Below, piece by piece: positions 33,201 to 44,939 of a stretch of 64,000 nucleotides of DNA. The stretch lies in contig NC_089190.1 in NCBI RefSeq assembly GCF_947507565.1, positions 744,001 to 808,000 of the forward strand. The letters run 5' to 3'. A model generated the notes under the pieces. That model was not told where the DNA came from. It searched no databases and worked only from the letters and a program-made list of their open reading frames with translations. Made by a program: the position numbers and the translations under genes. The stretch is from Oscarella lobularis (lineage: Eukaryota > Porifera > Homoscleromorpha > Homosclerophorida > Oscarellidae). The stretch's first letter is position 1; each line of letters starts with the position of its first letter.

Positions 33201-36200
33201 CGGCGGTCTCGTCCTCGTCGGTGGTGGCCTCGTCCTCGTCGGTGGCGGCCTCGCTCTCGTTGAAGGCGGCTTCGTTCTCATCAACGGCGGCTTCGTTCTC
33301 GTCGACGGCGGTGTCGTCCTCGTCGGTGCCGGCCTTGTCCTCGTCGACGGCTTCTTCGTTCTCGTCAACGGCGGTCTCGTCCTCGTCGGTGCCGGTTTCG
33401 TTCTCGTCGACATTGTGCTCGTCGGTAACTGCCTCGTTCTCGTCGACGGCGGCTTCGTTCGGCGGCTTCGTTCTCGTCGACAGCGGCTTCGTTCTCGTCG
33501 ACGGCGGCCTCGTCCTCGTCGGTGGCGGCCTCGTTTACGTCGGCGGCGGCTTCGTTGTCGTCGACGGCGGTTTCGTCCTCGTCGGTGCCGACCTTGTCCT
33601 CGTCGATGGCGGATTTGTTCTCGTTGACGGCGGTCTCGTCCTCGTCGGTGGCGGCCTTGTCCTCGTCGGTGGCCGCGTTGTTCTCGTCGACGGCGGCTTC
33701 GTTCTCGTTGACCGCGGTCTCGTCCTCGTCGGTGGCGGCTTCGTCCTCGTCGACGGCAGCTTTGTTCTCGTCAACGGCGGTCTTTTCCTTGTCGGTGCCG
33801 GCCTTGTCTTTGTAGACGGCGGCTTCGTTCTCGTCGACGGCGGTCTTGTCCTCGTCTGTGCCGGCCTTGTCCTCGTCGACGGCGGCTTCGTTCTCGTCTG
33901 TGGCGGCCTTGTTCTCGTCGACGGCGGCTTCGTTCTCGCCGACGGCGGCTTCGTTCTCGTCAACACCGGTCTCGTCCTTGTCGGTGCTGGCCTTGTCCTC
34001 GTCGACGGCGGCTTTGTTCTTGTCGACTTTCGCTTCTTTCTCGTCGATGGCTGTCTCTTCCTCGTCGGTGCCGTTCTCGTCGACATCGGCTTTGTGCTCC
34101 TCGGTGGCGGCTTCGTTCTCGTCGACGGCGGTCTTGTCCTCGTTGGTGCCGGCCTTGTCCTCGTCGACATCGGCCTTGTGCTCGTCGGTAACTGCCTCGT
34201 TCTCGTCGACAACGGCTTCGTTCTCGTCGGTGGCGGCTTCGTGCTCGTTGGCGGCGGCCTCGTTCTCGTCGACGGCGGCTTTGTTCTCGTCGACGGTGGC
34301 TTCCTTCTCGTGAACGGCGGTCTCGTTTTCGTCGGTGCCGGCTTTGTCCTCGTCGACGGCGGCTTTGTTCTTGTTGACTTTGGCTTCGTTCTCGTCGATG
34401 GCTGTCTCTTCCTCGTCGGTGCCGTTCTCGTCGACATCGGCTTTGTGCTCCTCGGTGGCGGCTTCGTTCTCGTCGACGGCGGTCTTGTCCTCGTTGGTGC
34501 CGGCCTTGTCCTCGTCGACATCGGCCTTGTGCTCGTCGGTAACTGCCTCGTTCTCGTCGACAACGGCTTCGTTCTCGTCGGTGGCGGCTTCGTGCTCGTT
34601 GGCGGCGGCCTCGTTCTCGTCGACGGCGGCTTTGTTCTCGTCGACGGTGGCTTCCTTCTCGTGAACGGCGGTCTCGTTTTCGTCGGTGCCGGCTTTGTCC
34701 TCGTCGACGGCGGCTTTGTTCTTGTTGACTTTGGCTTCGTTCTCGTCGATGGCTGTCTCTTCCTCGTCGGTGCCGTTCTCGTCGACATCGGCTTTGTGCT
34801 CCTCGGTGGCGGCTTCGTTCTCGTCGACGGCGGTCTCGTCCTCGTTGGTGCCGGCCTTGTCCTCGTCGACATCGGCTTTGTGCTCGTCGGTAACTGCCTC
34901 GTTCTCGTCGACGACGGCTTCAATCTCGTTGGTGGCGGCTTCGTGCTCTTCTGTGGCGGCCTCATTCTCGTCGACAGCGGCTTCGTTCTCGTCTGTGGCG
35001 GCCTTGTTCTCGTCGACGGCGGCTTCGTTCTCACCGACGGCGGCTTCGTTCTCGTCAACACCGGTCTCGTCCTTGTCGGTGCTGGCCTTGTCCTCGTCAA
35101 CGGCGGCTTTGTTCTTGTCGACTTTCGCTTCTTTCTCGTCGATGGCTGTCTCTTCCTCGTCGGTGCCGTTCTCGTCGACATCGGCTTTGTGCTCCTCGGT
35201 GGCGGCTTCGTTCTCGTCGACGGCGGTCTTGTCCTCGTTGGTGCCGGCCTTGTCCTCGTCGACATCGGCCTTGTGCTCGTCGGTAACTGCCTCGTTCTCG
35301 TCGACAACGGCTTCGTTCTCGTCGGTGGCGGCTTCGTGCTCGTTGGCGGCGGCCTCGTTCTCGTCGACGGCGGCTTTGTTCTCGTCGACGGTGGCTTCCT
35401 TCTCGTGAACGGCGGTCTCGTTTTCGTCGGTGCCGGCTTTGTCCTCGTCGACGGCGGCTTTGTTCTTGTTGACTTTGGCTTCGTTCTCGTCGATGGCTGT
35501 CTCTTCCTCGTCGGTGCCGTTCTCGTCGACATCGGCTTTGTGCTCCTCGGTGGCGGCTTCGTTCTCGTCGACGGCGGTCTCGTCCTCGTTGGTGCCGGCC
35601 TTGTCCTCGTCGACATCGGCTTTGTGCTCGTCGGTAACTGCCTCGTTCTCGTCGACGACGGCTTCAATCTCGTTGGTGGCGGCTTCGTGCTCTTCTGTGG
35701 CGGCCTCATTCTCGTCGACAGCGGCTTCGTTCCCGTCGACGGCGGCCTCGTCCTTGTCGGTGCCGGTCTCGTTCTCGTCGACATTGTGCTCGTCGGTAAC
35801 TGCCTCGTTCTCGTCGACGGCTGCTTCGTTCTCGTCGATTGCGGCTTCGTGCTCGTAAGTGGCAGCCTCGTTCTCGTCGACAGCGGCTTCGTTCTCGTCG
35901 GTGGCGGCCTTGTTCTTGTCGACGGCGGCTTCGTTGTCTTTGACGGCGGTCTCGTCTTCGTCGGTGCCGTCCTTGTCCTCGTCGACGGCGGTTTTGTTCT
36001 CGTCGACGGCGATCTCGTCCTCGTCGACATCGACTTTGTGCTCGATTGTGGCGGCTTCGTTCTCGTCGACGGCGGCTTCGTTCTCGTCAACGGCGGTCTC
36101 GTCCTCGTCGGTGGCGGCTTCGTCCTCGTCGACGGCGGCTTTGTTCTCGTCAACGGCGGTCTTGTCCTCGTCGGTGCCTGCCTTGTCCTTGTAGACGGCG

Positions 36201-39200
36201 GCTTTGTTCTTGTCGACGGCGGTCTTGTCCTCGTCGGTGCCGGCCTTGTCCTCGTCGACGGCGGCTTCGTTCTCGTCTGTGGCGGCCTTGTTCTTGTTGA
36301 CGGCGGCTTCGGTCTCGTCAACGGCGGTTTCGTCCTCGTCGGTGCCGGCTTTGTCCTCGTCGACGGCGGCTTTGTTCTTGTCGACTTCGGCGTCGTTCTC
36401 GTCGATGGCTGTCTCTTCCTCGTCGGTGCCGTTCTCGTCGACATCGGCTTTGTGCTCCTCGGTGGCGGCTTCGTTCTCGTTGACGGCGGTCTTGTCCTCG
36501 TCTGTGCCAGCCTTGTCCTCGTCGACATCGGCTTTGTGCTCGTCGGTAACTGCCTCGTTCTTGTCGACGACGGCTTCGTTCTTGTCGGTGGCGGCTTTGT
36601 GCTCTTCGTTGGCGGCCTCATTCTCGTCGACAGCGGCTTCGTTCCCGTCGACGGCGGCTTCGTCCTCGTCGGTGGCGGCCTCGTTCTCGTTGACGGCGGC
36701 TTCGTTCTCGTCAACGGCGGTCTCGTTCTCGTTGACGGCGGCTTCGTTCTCGTCAACGGCGGTCTCGTCCACGTCAGTGCCGGCCTTGTCATCGTCGACT
36801 GCGGCTTCGTTCTCGTCGATGGCGGCTTCGTGTTCGTCGGTTGCGGCCTCGTCCTCGTCCATGACGGCCTTGTTCTCGTCGGTGGCGGACTTGTCCTCGT
36901 CGACGGCGGCGTTGTCTTCGTTGACGGCGGCTTCGTTCTCTTCGACGGCGGTCTCGTCCTCGTCGGTGGCGGCCTCGTTCTCGTCGACATCGGCTTTGTG
37001 CTCGTCGGTAACTGCCTCGTTCTCTTCAACGGCGGCTTCGTTCTCGTCGACTGCGGCTTCGTGCTCGTCAGTGGCGGTCTCGTTTTCGTCGACGGCGGCT
37101 TCTTTTTCAGTCGACGGCAGCTTCGTGCTCGTCTGTGGCGGCTTTGTTCTCGTCGACGGCGGCTTCGTTCTCGTCGGTGGCGGCATCGTGCTCGTTGGTG
37201 GCAGCCTCGTTTTCGTCGACGGCTTCTTCGTTCTTGTCGGTGGCGGCCTCGTTCTCGTCGACGGCGGATTTGTTCTAGTCAACGGCGGTCTCGTTCTCCT
37301 CGGTGCCGGCCTCGTCCTTGTTGACGGCGGCTTCGTTCTCGTTGGTGGCGGCCTCGTTCTCGGCGGTGGAAGCCTCATCCTCGTCGACGGCAGCTTCGTT
37401 CTCGTCGACAGCGGTCTCGTCCTCGTCGGTGGCGGCCTCGTCCTCGTCGACAGCGGCTTCGTTCTTGTCGACGGTGGCGTCGTCCTCGTCCGTGGCGGCC
37501 TCGTTCTCGTGGACGTCGGCTTCGTTTTCGTCGATGGCGGCCTATTCCTCGTCGGTGCCGGTCTCGTTCTCGTCGACGGCGGCTTTGTTCTCGTTGACGG
37601 CGGCTTCGTTCTCGTCAACGGCGGTCTCGTCCACGTCAGTGCCTGCCTTGTCCTCGTCGACTGCGGCTTCGTTTTCGTCGATGGCGGTCTCTTCCTCGTC
37701 GGTCCCGGTCTCGTTCTTGTTGACGGCGGCTTTGTTCTCGTTGACGGCGGCTTCGTTCTCTTCGACGGCGGTCTCGTCCTCGTCGGTGGCGGCCTCGTTC
37801 TCGTCGACATCGGCTTTGTGCTCGTCGGTAACTGCCTCGTTCTCTTCAACGGCGGCTTCGTTCTCGTCGACTGCGGCTTCGTGCTCGTCAGTGGCGGTCT
37901 CGTTTTCGTCGACGGCGGCTTCTTTTTCAGTCGACGGCAGCTTCGTGCTCGTCTGTGGCGGCTTTGTTCTCGTCGACGGCGGCTTCGTTCTCGTCGGTGG
38001 CGGCATCGTGCTCGTTGGTGGCAGCCTCGTTTTCGTCGACGGCTTCTTCGTTCTTGTCGGTGGCGGCCTCGTTCTCGTCGACGGCGGATTTGTTCTAGTC
38101 AACGGCGGTCTCGTTCTCCTCGGTGCCGGCCTCGTCCTTGTTGACGGCGGCTTCGTTCTCGTTGGTGGCGGCCTCGTTCTCGGCGGTGGAAGCCTCATCC
38201 TCGTCGACGGCAGCTTCGTTCTCGTCGACAGCGGTCTCGTCCTCGTCGGTGGCGGCCTCGTCCTCGTCGACAGCGGCTTCGTTCTTGTCGACGGTGGCGT
38301 CGTCCTCGTCCGTGGCGGCCTCGTTCTCGTGGACGTCGGCTTCGTTTTCGTCGATGGCGGCCTATTCCTCGTCGGTGCCGGTCTCGTTCTCGTCGACGGC
38401 GGCTTTGTTCTCGTTGACGGCGGCTTCGTTCTCGTCAACGGCGGTCTCGTCCACGTCAGTGCCTGCCTTGTCCTCGTCGACTGCGGCTTCGTTTTCGTCG
38501 ATGGCGGTCTCTTCCTCGTCGGTCCCGGTCTCGTTCTTGTTGACGGCGGCTTTGTTCTCGTTGACGGCGGCTTCGTTCTCGTCTTAGGCGGCCTTGTTCT
38601 CGTCGACATCGGCTTTGTGCTCGTCGGTAACTGCCTCGTTCTCGTCGACGGCGGCTTCGTTTTCGTCGACGGCGGCTTTGTTCTCGTCGACGGCGGCTTC
38701 GTGCTCGTCTGTGGCGGCCTTGTTCTCGTCGACATCGGCTTTGTGCTCGTCGGTAACTGCCTCGTTCTCGTCGGCGGCGGCTTCGTTCTCGTCGACGGCG
38801 GTCTCATCCTCGTCGGTGGCGGCCTCGTTCTCGTCGACATCTGCTTTGTGCTCGTCGGTAACTGCCTCGTTCTCGTCGACGGTGGCTTCGTTCTCGTCAA
38901 CTGCGGCTTCGTGCTCGTCGGAAGCAGCCTTGTTCTCGTCGGTGGCGGCCTCGTCCTCGTCGACGGCAGCCTCGTTCTCGTCGACGGCGGCCTCGTTCTC
39001 GTTGAAGGCGGCTTCGTTCTCGTCAACGGCGGTCTCGTCCTGGACGTCAGTGCCTGCCCTGTCCTCGTCGACTGCGGCTTCGTTCTCGTCGATGGCGGTC
39101 TCTTCCTTGTCGGTGCCGGTCTCGTTCTCGTCAACGGCGGCTTCGTTGTCGTCCACGGCGGCTTCGTGCTCGTCTGTGGCAGCCTTGTTCTCGTCGACAG

Positions 39201-42200
39201 CGGCTTCGTTCTCGTCGGTTGCGGCCTCGTTCTCGTTGGTGGCGGCCTCGTGCTCGTCTGTGGCGGCCTCGTTTTCGTCGACGGCGGTCTTGTCCTCGTT
39301 GGTGACGGCCTCCTCCTCGTCGACGGCAGCCTTTTCTTCGTCGACGGCAACATCGTTCTCGTCTGTGCCGGTCTCGTCCTCGTCGGTGGCGGCCTCGTTT
39401 TCGTCGACGGCTTCTTCGTTCTTGTCGGTGGCGGCCTCGTTTTCGTCGACGGCGGATTTGTTCTAGTCAACGGCGGTCTCGTTCTCCTCGGTGCCGGCCT
39501 CGTCCTTGTTGACGGCGGCTTCGTTCTCGTTGGTGGCGGCCTCGTTCTCGGCGGTGGAAGCCTCATCCTCGTCGACGGCAGCTTCGTTCTCGTCGACAGC
39601 GGTCTCGTCCTCGTCGGTGGCGGCCTCGTCCTCGTCGACAGCGGCTTCGTTCTTGTCGACGGTGGCGTCGTCCTCGTCCGTGGCGGCCTCGTTCTCGTGG
39701 ACGTTGGCTTCGTTTTCGTCGATGGCGGCCTATTCCTCGTCGGTGCCGGTCTCGTTCTCGTCTTAGGCGGCCTTGTTCTCGTCGACATCGGCTTTGTGCT
39801 CGTCGGTAACTGCCTTGTTCTCGTCGACGGCGGCTTCGTTTTCGTCGACGGCGGCTTTGTTCTCGTCGACGGCGGCTTTGTGCTCGTCTGTGGCGGCCTT
39901 GTTCTCGTCGACATCGGCTTTGTGCTCGTCGGTAACTGCCTCGTTCTCGTCGACGGCGGCTTCGTTTTCGTCGACGGCGGCTTTGTTCTCGTCGACGGCG
40001 GCTTCGTGCTCGTCTGTGGCGGCCTTGTTCTCGTCGACATCGGCTTTGTGCTCGTCGGTAACTGCCTCGTTCTCGTCGGCGGCGGCTTCGTTCTCGTCGA
40101 CGGCGGTCTCATCCTCGTCGGTGGCGGCCTCGTTCTCGTCGACATCTGCTTTGTGCTTGTCGGTAACTGCCTTGTTCTCGTCGACGGTGGCTTCGTTCTC
40201 GTCAACTGCGGCTTCGTGCTCGTCGGAAGCGGCCTTGTTCTCGTCGGTGGCGGCCTCGTCCTCGTCGACGGCAGCTTCGTTCTCGTCGACGGCGGCCTCG
40301 TTCTCGTTGAAGGCGGCTTCGTTCTCGTCAACGGCGGTCTCGTCCTGGACGTCAGTGCCTGCCCTGTCCTCGTCGACTGCGGCTTCGTTCTCGTCGATAG
40401 CGGTCTCTTCCTTGTCGGTGCCGGTCTCGTTCTCGTCAACGGCGGCTTCGTTCTCGTCGACGGCGGCTTCGTGCTCGTCTGTGGCAGCCTTGTTCTCGTC
40501 GACGGCGGCTTCGTTCTCGTCGGTTGCGGCCTCGTTCTCGTTGGTGGCGGCCTCGTGCTCGTCTGTGGCGGCCTCGTTTTCGTCGACGGCGGTCTTGTCC
40601 TCGTTGGTGACGGCCTCCTCGTCGACGGCAGCTTTTTCTTCGTCGACGGCAACATCGTTCTCGTCTGTGCCGGTCTCGTCCTCGTCGGTGGCGGCCTCGT
40701 TGTCGTTGACGGCGGCTTCGTTCTTGTCGGTGGCGGCCTCGTTTTCGTCGACAGCGGCTTTGTTCTCGTCAACGACGGTCTCGTCCTCGTCGGTGCCGGC
40801 CTCGTCCTCGTCGAAGGCGGCGTCGTTCTCGTCGACGGCGGTCTCATCCTCGTCGGTGGCGGCCTCGTTCTCGTCGACATCTGCTTTGTGCTTGTCGGTA
40901 ACTGCCTTGTTCTCGTCGACGGTGGCTTCGTTCTCGTCAACTGCGGCTTCGTGCTCGTCGGAAGCAGCCTTGTTCTCGTCGGTGGCGGCCTCGTCCTCGT
41001 CGACGGCAGCTTCGTTCTCGTCGACGGCGGCCTCGTTCTCGTTGAAGGCGGCTTCGTTCTCGTCAACGGCGGTCTCGTCCTGGACGTCAGTGCCTGCCCT
41101 GTCCTCGTCGACTGCGGCTTCGTTCTCGTCGATGGCGGTCTCTTCCTTGTCGGTGCCGGTCTCGTTCTCGTCAACGGCGGCTTCGTTCTCGTCGACGGCG
41201 GCTTCGTGCTCGTCTGTGGCAGCCTTGTTCTCGTCGACGGCGGCTTCGTTCTCGTCGGTTGCGGCCTCGTTCTCGTTGGTGGCGGCCTCGTGCTCGTCTG
41301 TGGCGGCCTCGTTTTCGTCGACGGCGGTCTTGTCCTCGTTGGTGACGGCCTCCTCGTCGACGGCAGCTTTTTCTTCGTCGACGGCAACATCGTTCTCGTC
41401 TGTGCCGGTCTCGTCCTCGTCGGTGGCGGCCTCGTTGTCGTTGACGGCGGCTTCGTTCTTGTCGGTGGCGGCCTCGTTTTCGTCGACAGCGGCTTTGTTC
41501 TCGTCAACGACGGTCTCGTCCTCGTCGGTGCCGGCCTCGTCCTCGTCGAAGGCGGCGTCGTTCTCGTCGACAGCGGCCTCGTCTTCGTCGGTGGCGGCCT
41601 CGTTCTCGTCGGTGGCGGCCTCGTCCTCGTCGACGGCGGCTTCGTTCTCGTCGACGGCGGCTTCGTTCTCGTCGACGGCGGCTTCGTTCTCGTCGACGGC
41701 GGCCTCCTTCTCGTTGGATGCGGCCTCGTTCTCGTCGACGGCGGCTTCGTTCTCGTCGGTGGCGGCCTCGTCCTCGTCGACGGCGGCTTTGTTCTCGCCA
41801 ACGGCGGTCTCGTCCTCGTCGGTGCCGGCCTCGTCCTTGTCGACGGCGGCGTCGTTCTCGTCAACGGCGGCCTGGTCCTCGTAGGTGGCGGCCTTGTTCT
41901 CGTCGACGGCGGCTTCGTTCTCGTCGACGACTATCTCGTCCTCGTCGGTACCGGTCTCGTACTCGTCGACATCGGCATTGTGCGCGTCGGTGGCGGCCTC
42001 GTTCTCGTCGACGGCCGCTTCGTTCTCGTCGACGGCTGTCTCGTCCTCGTCGGTGCCGGTCTCGTACTCGTCGACATCGGCTTTGTGCTCGTCGGTGGCG
42101 GCCTCGTTCTCGTCGACAGCGGCTTCTTCCTCGTCGGTGGCGGCCTCGTTCTCGTCGACGGCGGCTTCGTTCTCGTCAACGGCGGTCTCGTCCTCGTCGG

Positions 42201-42420
42201 TACCGGCCTCGTCCTCGTCGACGGCGGCGTCGTTCTCGTCAACGGCGGCCTGGTCCTCGTCGGTGGCGGCCTTGTTCTTGTCGACGGCGGCTTTGTGCTC
42301 GTAGGTGGCGGCCTTGTTCTCGTCGACGGCAGCTTCTTCCTCGTCGGTGGCGGCCTCGTCCTCGCCGACGGCGGCTTCCTTCTCGTCGACGGCGGCCTCG
42401 TCCTCGTCGGTGGCGGCCTC
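30150..42420. repeat. 12.3-kb tandem array of a 21-bp unit
   Basis: About 580 units resemble GTCGACGAGAACGAGGCCGCC (minus strand), encoding VDENEAA and variants (TDEHEAA, VDEDKAG, VNENEAA). Because the period is a multiple of three and lacks stops, all six frames stay open for hundreds of codons. Only the minus VDENEAA frame connects to unique sequence at either end. Higher-order duplications are evident: 792 bp (30.6 and 31.4 kb), 351 and 744 bp (34.3-35.8 kb), 820 bp (37.0 and 37.8 kb) and 1,368 bp (38.1 and 39.5 kb). Frame changes occur near 37,930, 37,110, 33,470, 32,690 and 32,140. Confidence 0.92.
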
Positions 42421-42747
42421 CTCGTCAGTGGTCTCGTCTTCTTTTTCAGCTAAGGCCAGAAGCCTCTTGACGAGGTCTCTGGCCTTCTTCGACCTTAGCT
42501 TGAAAGCGATTTTTCTTTCGAACTCGTTGCCAACTCGCTTTCTCTCGCCGTAAAGTAGGGTCGAGATCAAATTTTTTCTCATGAACATGGACAAAAAATC
42601 GTGCAGAATACTAACTATATCATCTTTTGAAGCGTTCTTCACTGAGAGTCGTGCATTTTTTAAGTCTCTCCGGAGTTCTTTTCTAGTGAAATTTTCGAGC
42701 TCTTTTCTCAACATAACTAGACGTCGATATGATGCTGTGAAACGCAT
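39763..42747 (-). CDS. Acidic heptad-repeat protein, 994 aa as assembled
   Basis: The ATG at 42747 begins MRFTASYRRLVMLRKELEN. Residues 1 to about 105 are unique, basic and helical, including SKDDIVSILHDFLSMFMRK and KKARDLVKRLLALAEKEDE. About 890 residues of VDENEAA-type heptads follow, every unit carrying three or four acidic residues. The frame ends at TAA 39763-39765, where a unit reads GCC-TAA-GAC instead of GCC-GTC-GAC. I do not recognise the N-terminal domain. Heptads with Ala pairs could form an extended acidic helix. Beyond the stop the same repeat continues for 9 kb, so the true protein may be longer if the stop or local order is an assembly error. A single exon is assumed. Confidence 0.6.
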   Translation of the reverse strand: MRFTASYRRLVMLRKELENFTRKELRRDLKNARLSVKNASKDDIVSILHDFLSMFMRKNLISTLLYGERKRVGNEFERKIAFKLRSKKARDLVKRLLALAEKEDETTDEEAATDEDEAAVDEKEAAVGEDEAATDEEEAAVDENKAATYEHKAAVDKNKAATDEDQAAVDENDAAVDEDEAGTDEDETAVDENEAAVDENEAATDEEEAAVDENEAATDEHKADVDEYETGTDEDETAVDENEAAVDENEAATDAHNADVDEYETGTDEDEIVVDENEAAVDENKAATYEDQAAVDENDAAVDKDEAGTDEDETAVGENKAAVDEDEAATDENEAAVDENEAASNEKEAAVDENEAAVDENEAAVDENEAAVDEDEAATDENEAATDEDEAAVDENDAAFDEDEAGTDEDETVVDENKAAVDENEAATDKNEAAVNDNEAATDEDETGTDENDVAVDEEKAAVDEEAVTNEDKTAVDENEAATDEHEAATNENEAATDENEAAVDENKAATDEHEAAVDENEAAVDENETGTDKEETAIDENEAAVDEDRAGTDVQDETAVDENEAAFNENEAAVDENEAAVDEDEAATDENKAASDEHEAAVDENEATVDENKAVTDKHKADVDENEAATDEDETAVDENDAAFDEDEAGTDEDETVVDENKAAVDENEAATDKNEAAVNDNEAATDEDETGTDENDVAVDEEKAAVDEEAVTNEDKTAVDENEAATDEHEAATNENEAATDENEAAVDENKAATDEHEAAVDENEAAVDENETGTDKEETAIDENEAAVDEDRAGTDVQDETAVDENEAAFNENEAAVDENEAAVDEDEAATDENKAASDEHEAAVDENEATVDENKAVTDKHKADVDENEAATDEDETAVDENEAAADENEAVTDEHKADVDENKAATDEHEAAVDENKAAVDENEAAVDENEAVTDEHKADVDENKAATDEHKAAVDENKAAVDENEAAVDENKAVTDEHKADVDENKAA

Positions 42748-42749
42748 GA

Positions 42750-42985
42750 CTAGAGATCCGAAAGCCAACTGGTCTCAGAGCTAGGAAAGATCACGTGATT
42801 TACAGACGGTTTTGTACAGTGATCGTCCAGGTCCTCTCTTTAGCGCTATGCCCTGCTCACCCAGCCTAGGTCGCTGGAGGAGGGTCTGGCAATCGAGACT
42901 ACGAGGCACAAGCCGGTAAGGTCGCATTCGTATGTTGCCTCCAGAGCCTTATAAAATACGCAAGTAACCGTCCTTGAAGAGCGCC
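42750..42985 (-). promoter_or_regulatory. Upstream region of the acidic-repeat gene
   Basis: It includes TCACGTGA at 42791-42798, 43 bp before the ATG, and a TATTTTATAAGG-like AT-rich block near 42950 on the minus strand. A diverged inverted copy is at 29097-29350, across the array. Confidence 0.55.
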
Positions 42986-42999
42986 CCCAAACTGTCCAT

Positions 43000-44555
43000 G
43001 ACGTTGGCAAGTGTCACAAGGCTCTCTTTTTGTGAGCAAAGCCAAATCCACTCACCACGCACGCCAGGCCACCGCTCACACGGCAAACCGAAGAAGAGTG
43101 CCTGGCTTGCGAGGCTATTGTCTACCCACGCGCGTAATGGTGATTGAGAGAGGTCGACACCTCGCGAGTTAAACCGTTTCTTTGCATCGACGAAGACTGT
43201 TTGCGCTTGTCAAAAGAGATCGGTAATCGGGAAGAACCGCAGAGTTTCGGGCTATTTTGTTTGTCGTTAAGCCCGGGTTGTCCTCCAGTAGAAGTGGTTT
43301 GCACAATTTAGGGCGTGGCTGGAAAGGATGTTCTCCCAAGCGTAGGGTTTTCTTGTCGAATTTCAATTGAGTTACGATATTCATTAAATTTCTTTGTTAG
43401 TTAGGTATTCCTTTGGTCACTGGAAACGGCTAGATGAGCCTCCGTTTTATAAATATTTAAACATGTTATCTTTCCGTTAACAAGAATGTCGTTGTGAAAA
43501 AGTGAAGAGTTGCCCGAGATGAGGGTGTGGCGACAAAGCCGCATGCAAAATTTGGGTTTGTCGGCGCTTTTGTCTCAAGCGCCTGCGCTACGCCCACTTA
43601 TGCGCTCGCGTCTTGGATTGAGAACGGCTCGTTAATCTCTAAGTAAAATAATTGTTGAGGGTTTACAAGGCGCTCAAGTCAGCCAGTGTGGTGTACCGTA
43701 CGCCACTGAATGTTCGCTACTGCGTATCTCAGGCTCAAAGTAAAATTCTTTGATAATCGTCTTTTTGACGGACATGAGAGTGGGACAGGTTTACGAAGGT
43801 GTGGCTTTAGCCATATCTTCTCAACTGGAATTCATGCGCGAAAAACAAGACCTAAGCGACCGCATCCTCTCTGAGACTTCATACAAATACATGTACTCCG
43901 AAGACGACGTCCTCCAGCCCGACAACCCAAGAATACATTCACCCCGGCCGCTTTAAAAGGACTACAAAAACAAGACATCGGTCATGTAAAAAGACGTTTA
44001 TCGCAGTCAGTAAATGCCGGAGACGGCAAGGAAATCGAATTCTTCTGGATCATTTATCAATAGGATTTGGCAACTGATGGCCGAGGTCATTAAGAGGCCC
44101 AGCGTTCGCGCTTTAATTATTTAATGCAGAACATTATCCTTGACAGCCTCATACCTCGGCATAAGGATATTAACGACTTTATAAACGTAATACTCATTCA
44201 CTTCTGCTATCGTAGTTAAACATATAGCGTCTCTACCGTTTTTATCGCAGGAAACATAGGCCAATATTATTTAGTATCTTCTTTGATTTAGCTATTTATT
44301 AAATTAAAAATTGGTGGTTTTTGGCAATAGTTGTATCGGAATTAAAGAAACTGGCTGCTGCTAATGCGGAACGTCATGTTTAATTGTGTACGCAGGTTTT
44401 TACATAATTTAGACTCGACCATCAAGGAAAAGACCTTGATAACGTTTTTTCAGAACGCAATACGTTTTATAGTGATTAGGAGATACTCGGTCGAGTTATC
44501 TAAAACAAAGTTTCAAAAAAGTTATTGAGTACATTATACATTTGTGACCAAAAAA
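43000..44555. other. No confident gene
   Basis: One frame at about 43764-43956 (+; FLTDMRVGQVYEGVALAISSQLEFMREKQDLSDRIL...YKYMYSEDDV) has protein-like composition and helical character but no recognised domain; downstream frames break. The rest is AT-rich without features. Confidence 0.35.
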
Positions 44556-44556
44556 T

Positions 44557-44675
44557 GAATTCATTTCATAGACCAGTCAACGGGATCCTTACGAGTAGAA
44601 TGCTGTGGGGAAATTAATTCCATAGACTAGTCAACAGGATCTTTATGAGTCGAATGCAATGTGGAAATGGAACCA
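44557..44675. repeat. Tandem duplication of about 58 bp
   Basis: ATTYATTYCATAGACYAGTCAACRGGATC...GGGGAA is repeated twice with about 80 per cent identity. Confidence 0.7.
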
Positions 44676-44837
44676 TGTGAGTTCCAGTAAACCAAACTTC
44701 TGACAAATTCGTGTTGAGAATATCCCGGGCAACCTCTTAAGAAGCTAAATAACCTGTGCGATTAAATTAAAGCTTTTTCTCATAATGTTGTGGTGCCCCT
44801 CTTCCTCATTATAAAAGGTAAGTAACTTTATTTGCAT

Positions 44838-44935
44838 AACTAACTCAACACATTAATAACTCACAAATTCAACACATCAATAAACAACAAAGTCAACAAC
44901 TCACAAACTCAACACATCAATAACTCAAAACTCAG
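44838..44935. repeat. Short degenerate repeat of CTCACAAACTCAACACATCAATAA
   Basis: Four imperfect copies of an A/C-rich unit with the core CAACACATCAATAA, spaced about 25-30 bp. Confidence 0.6.
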
Positions 44936-44939
44936 ATAG

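Noticed and set aside
30472-42453. Very long plus-strand and alternative-frame ORFs (up to 1,716 codons) of LVDGG, SSTAASF, TRTKPPS or RRRRLRS composition
   Set aside because: All six frames of a stop-free 21-bp repeat stay open. Only the minus VDENEAA frame connects to unique sequence with a start codon or a sensible tail.
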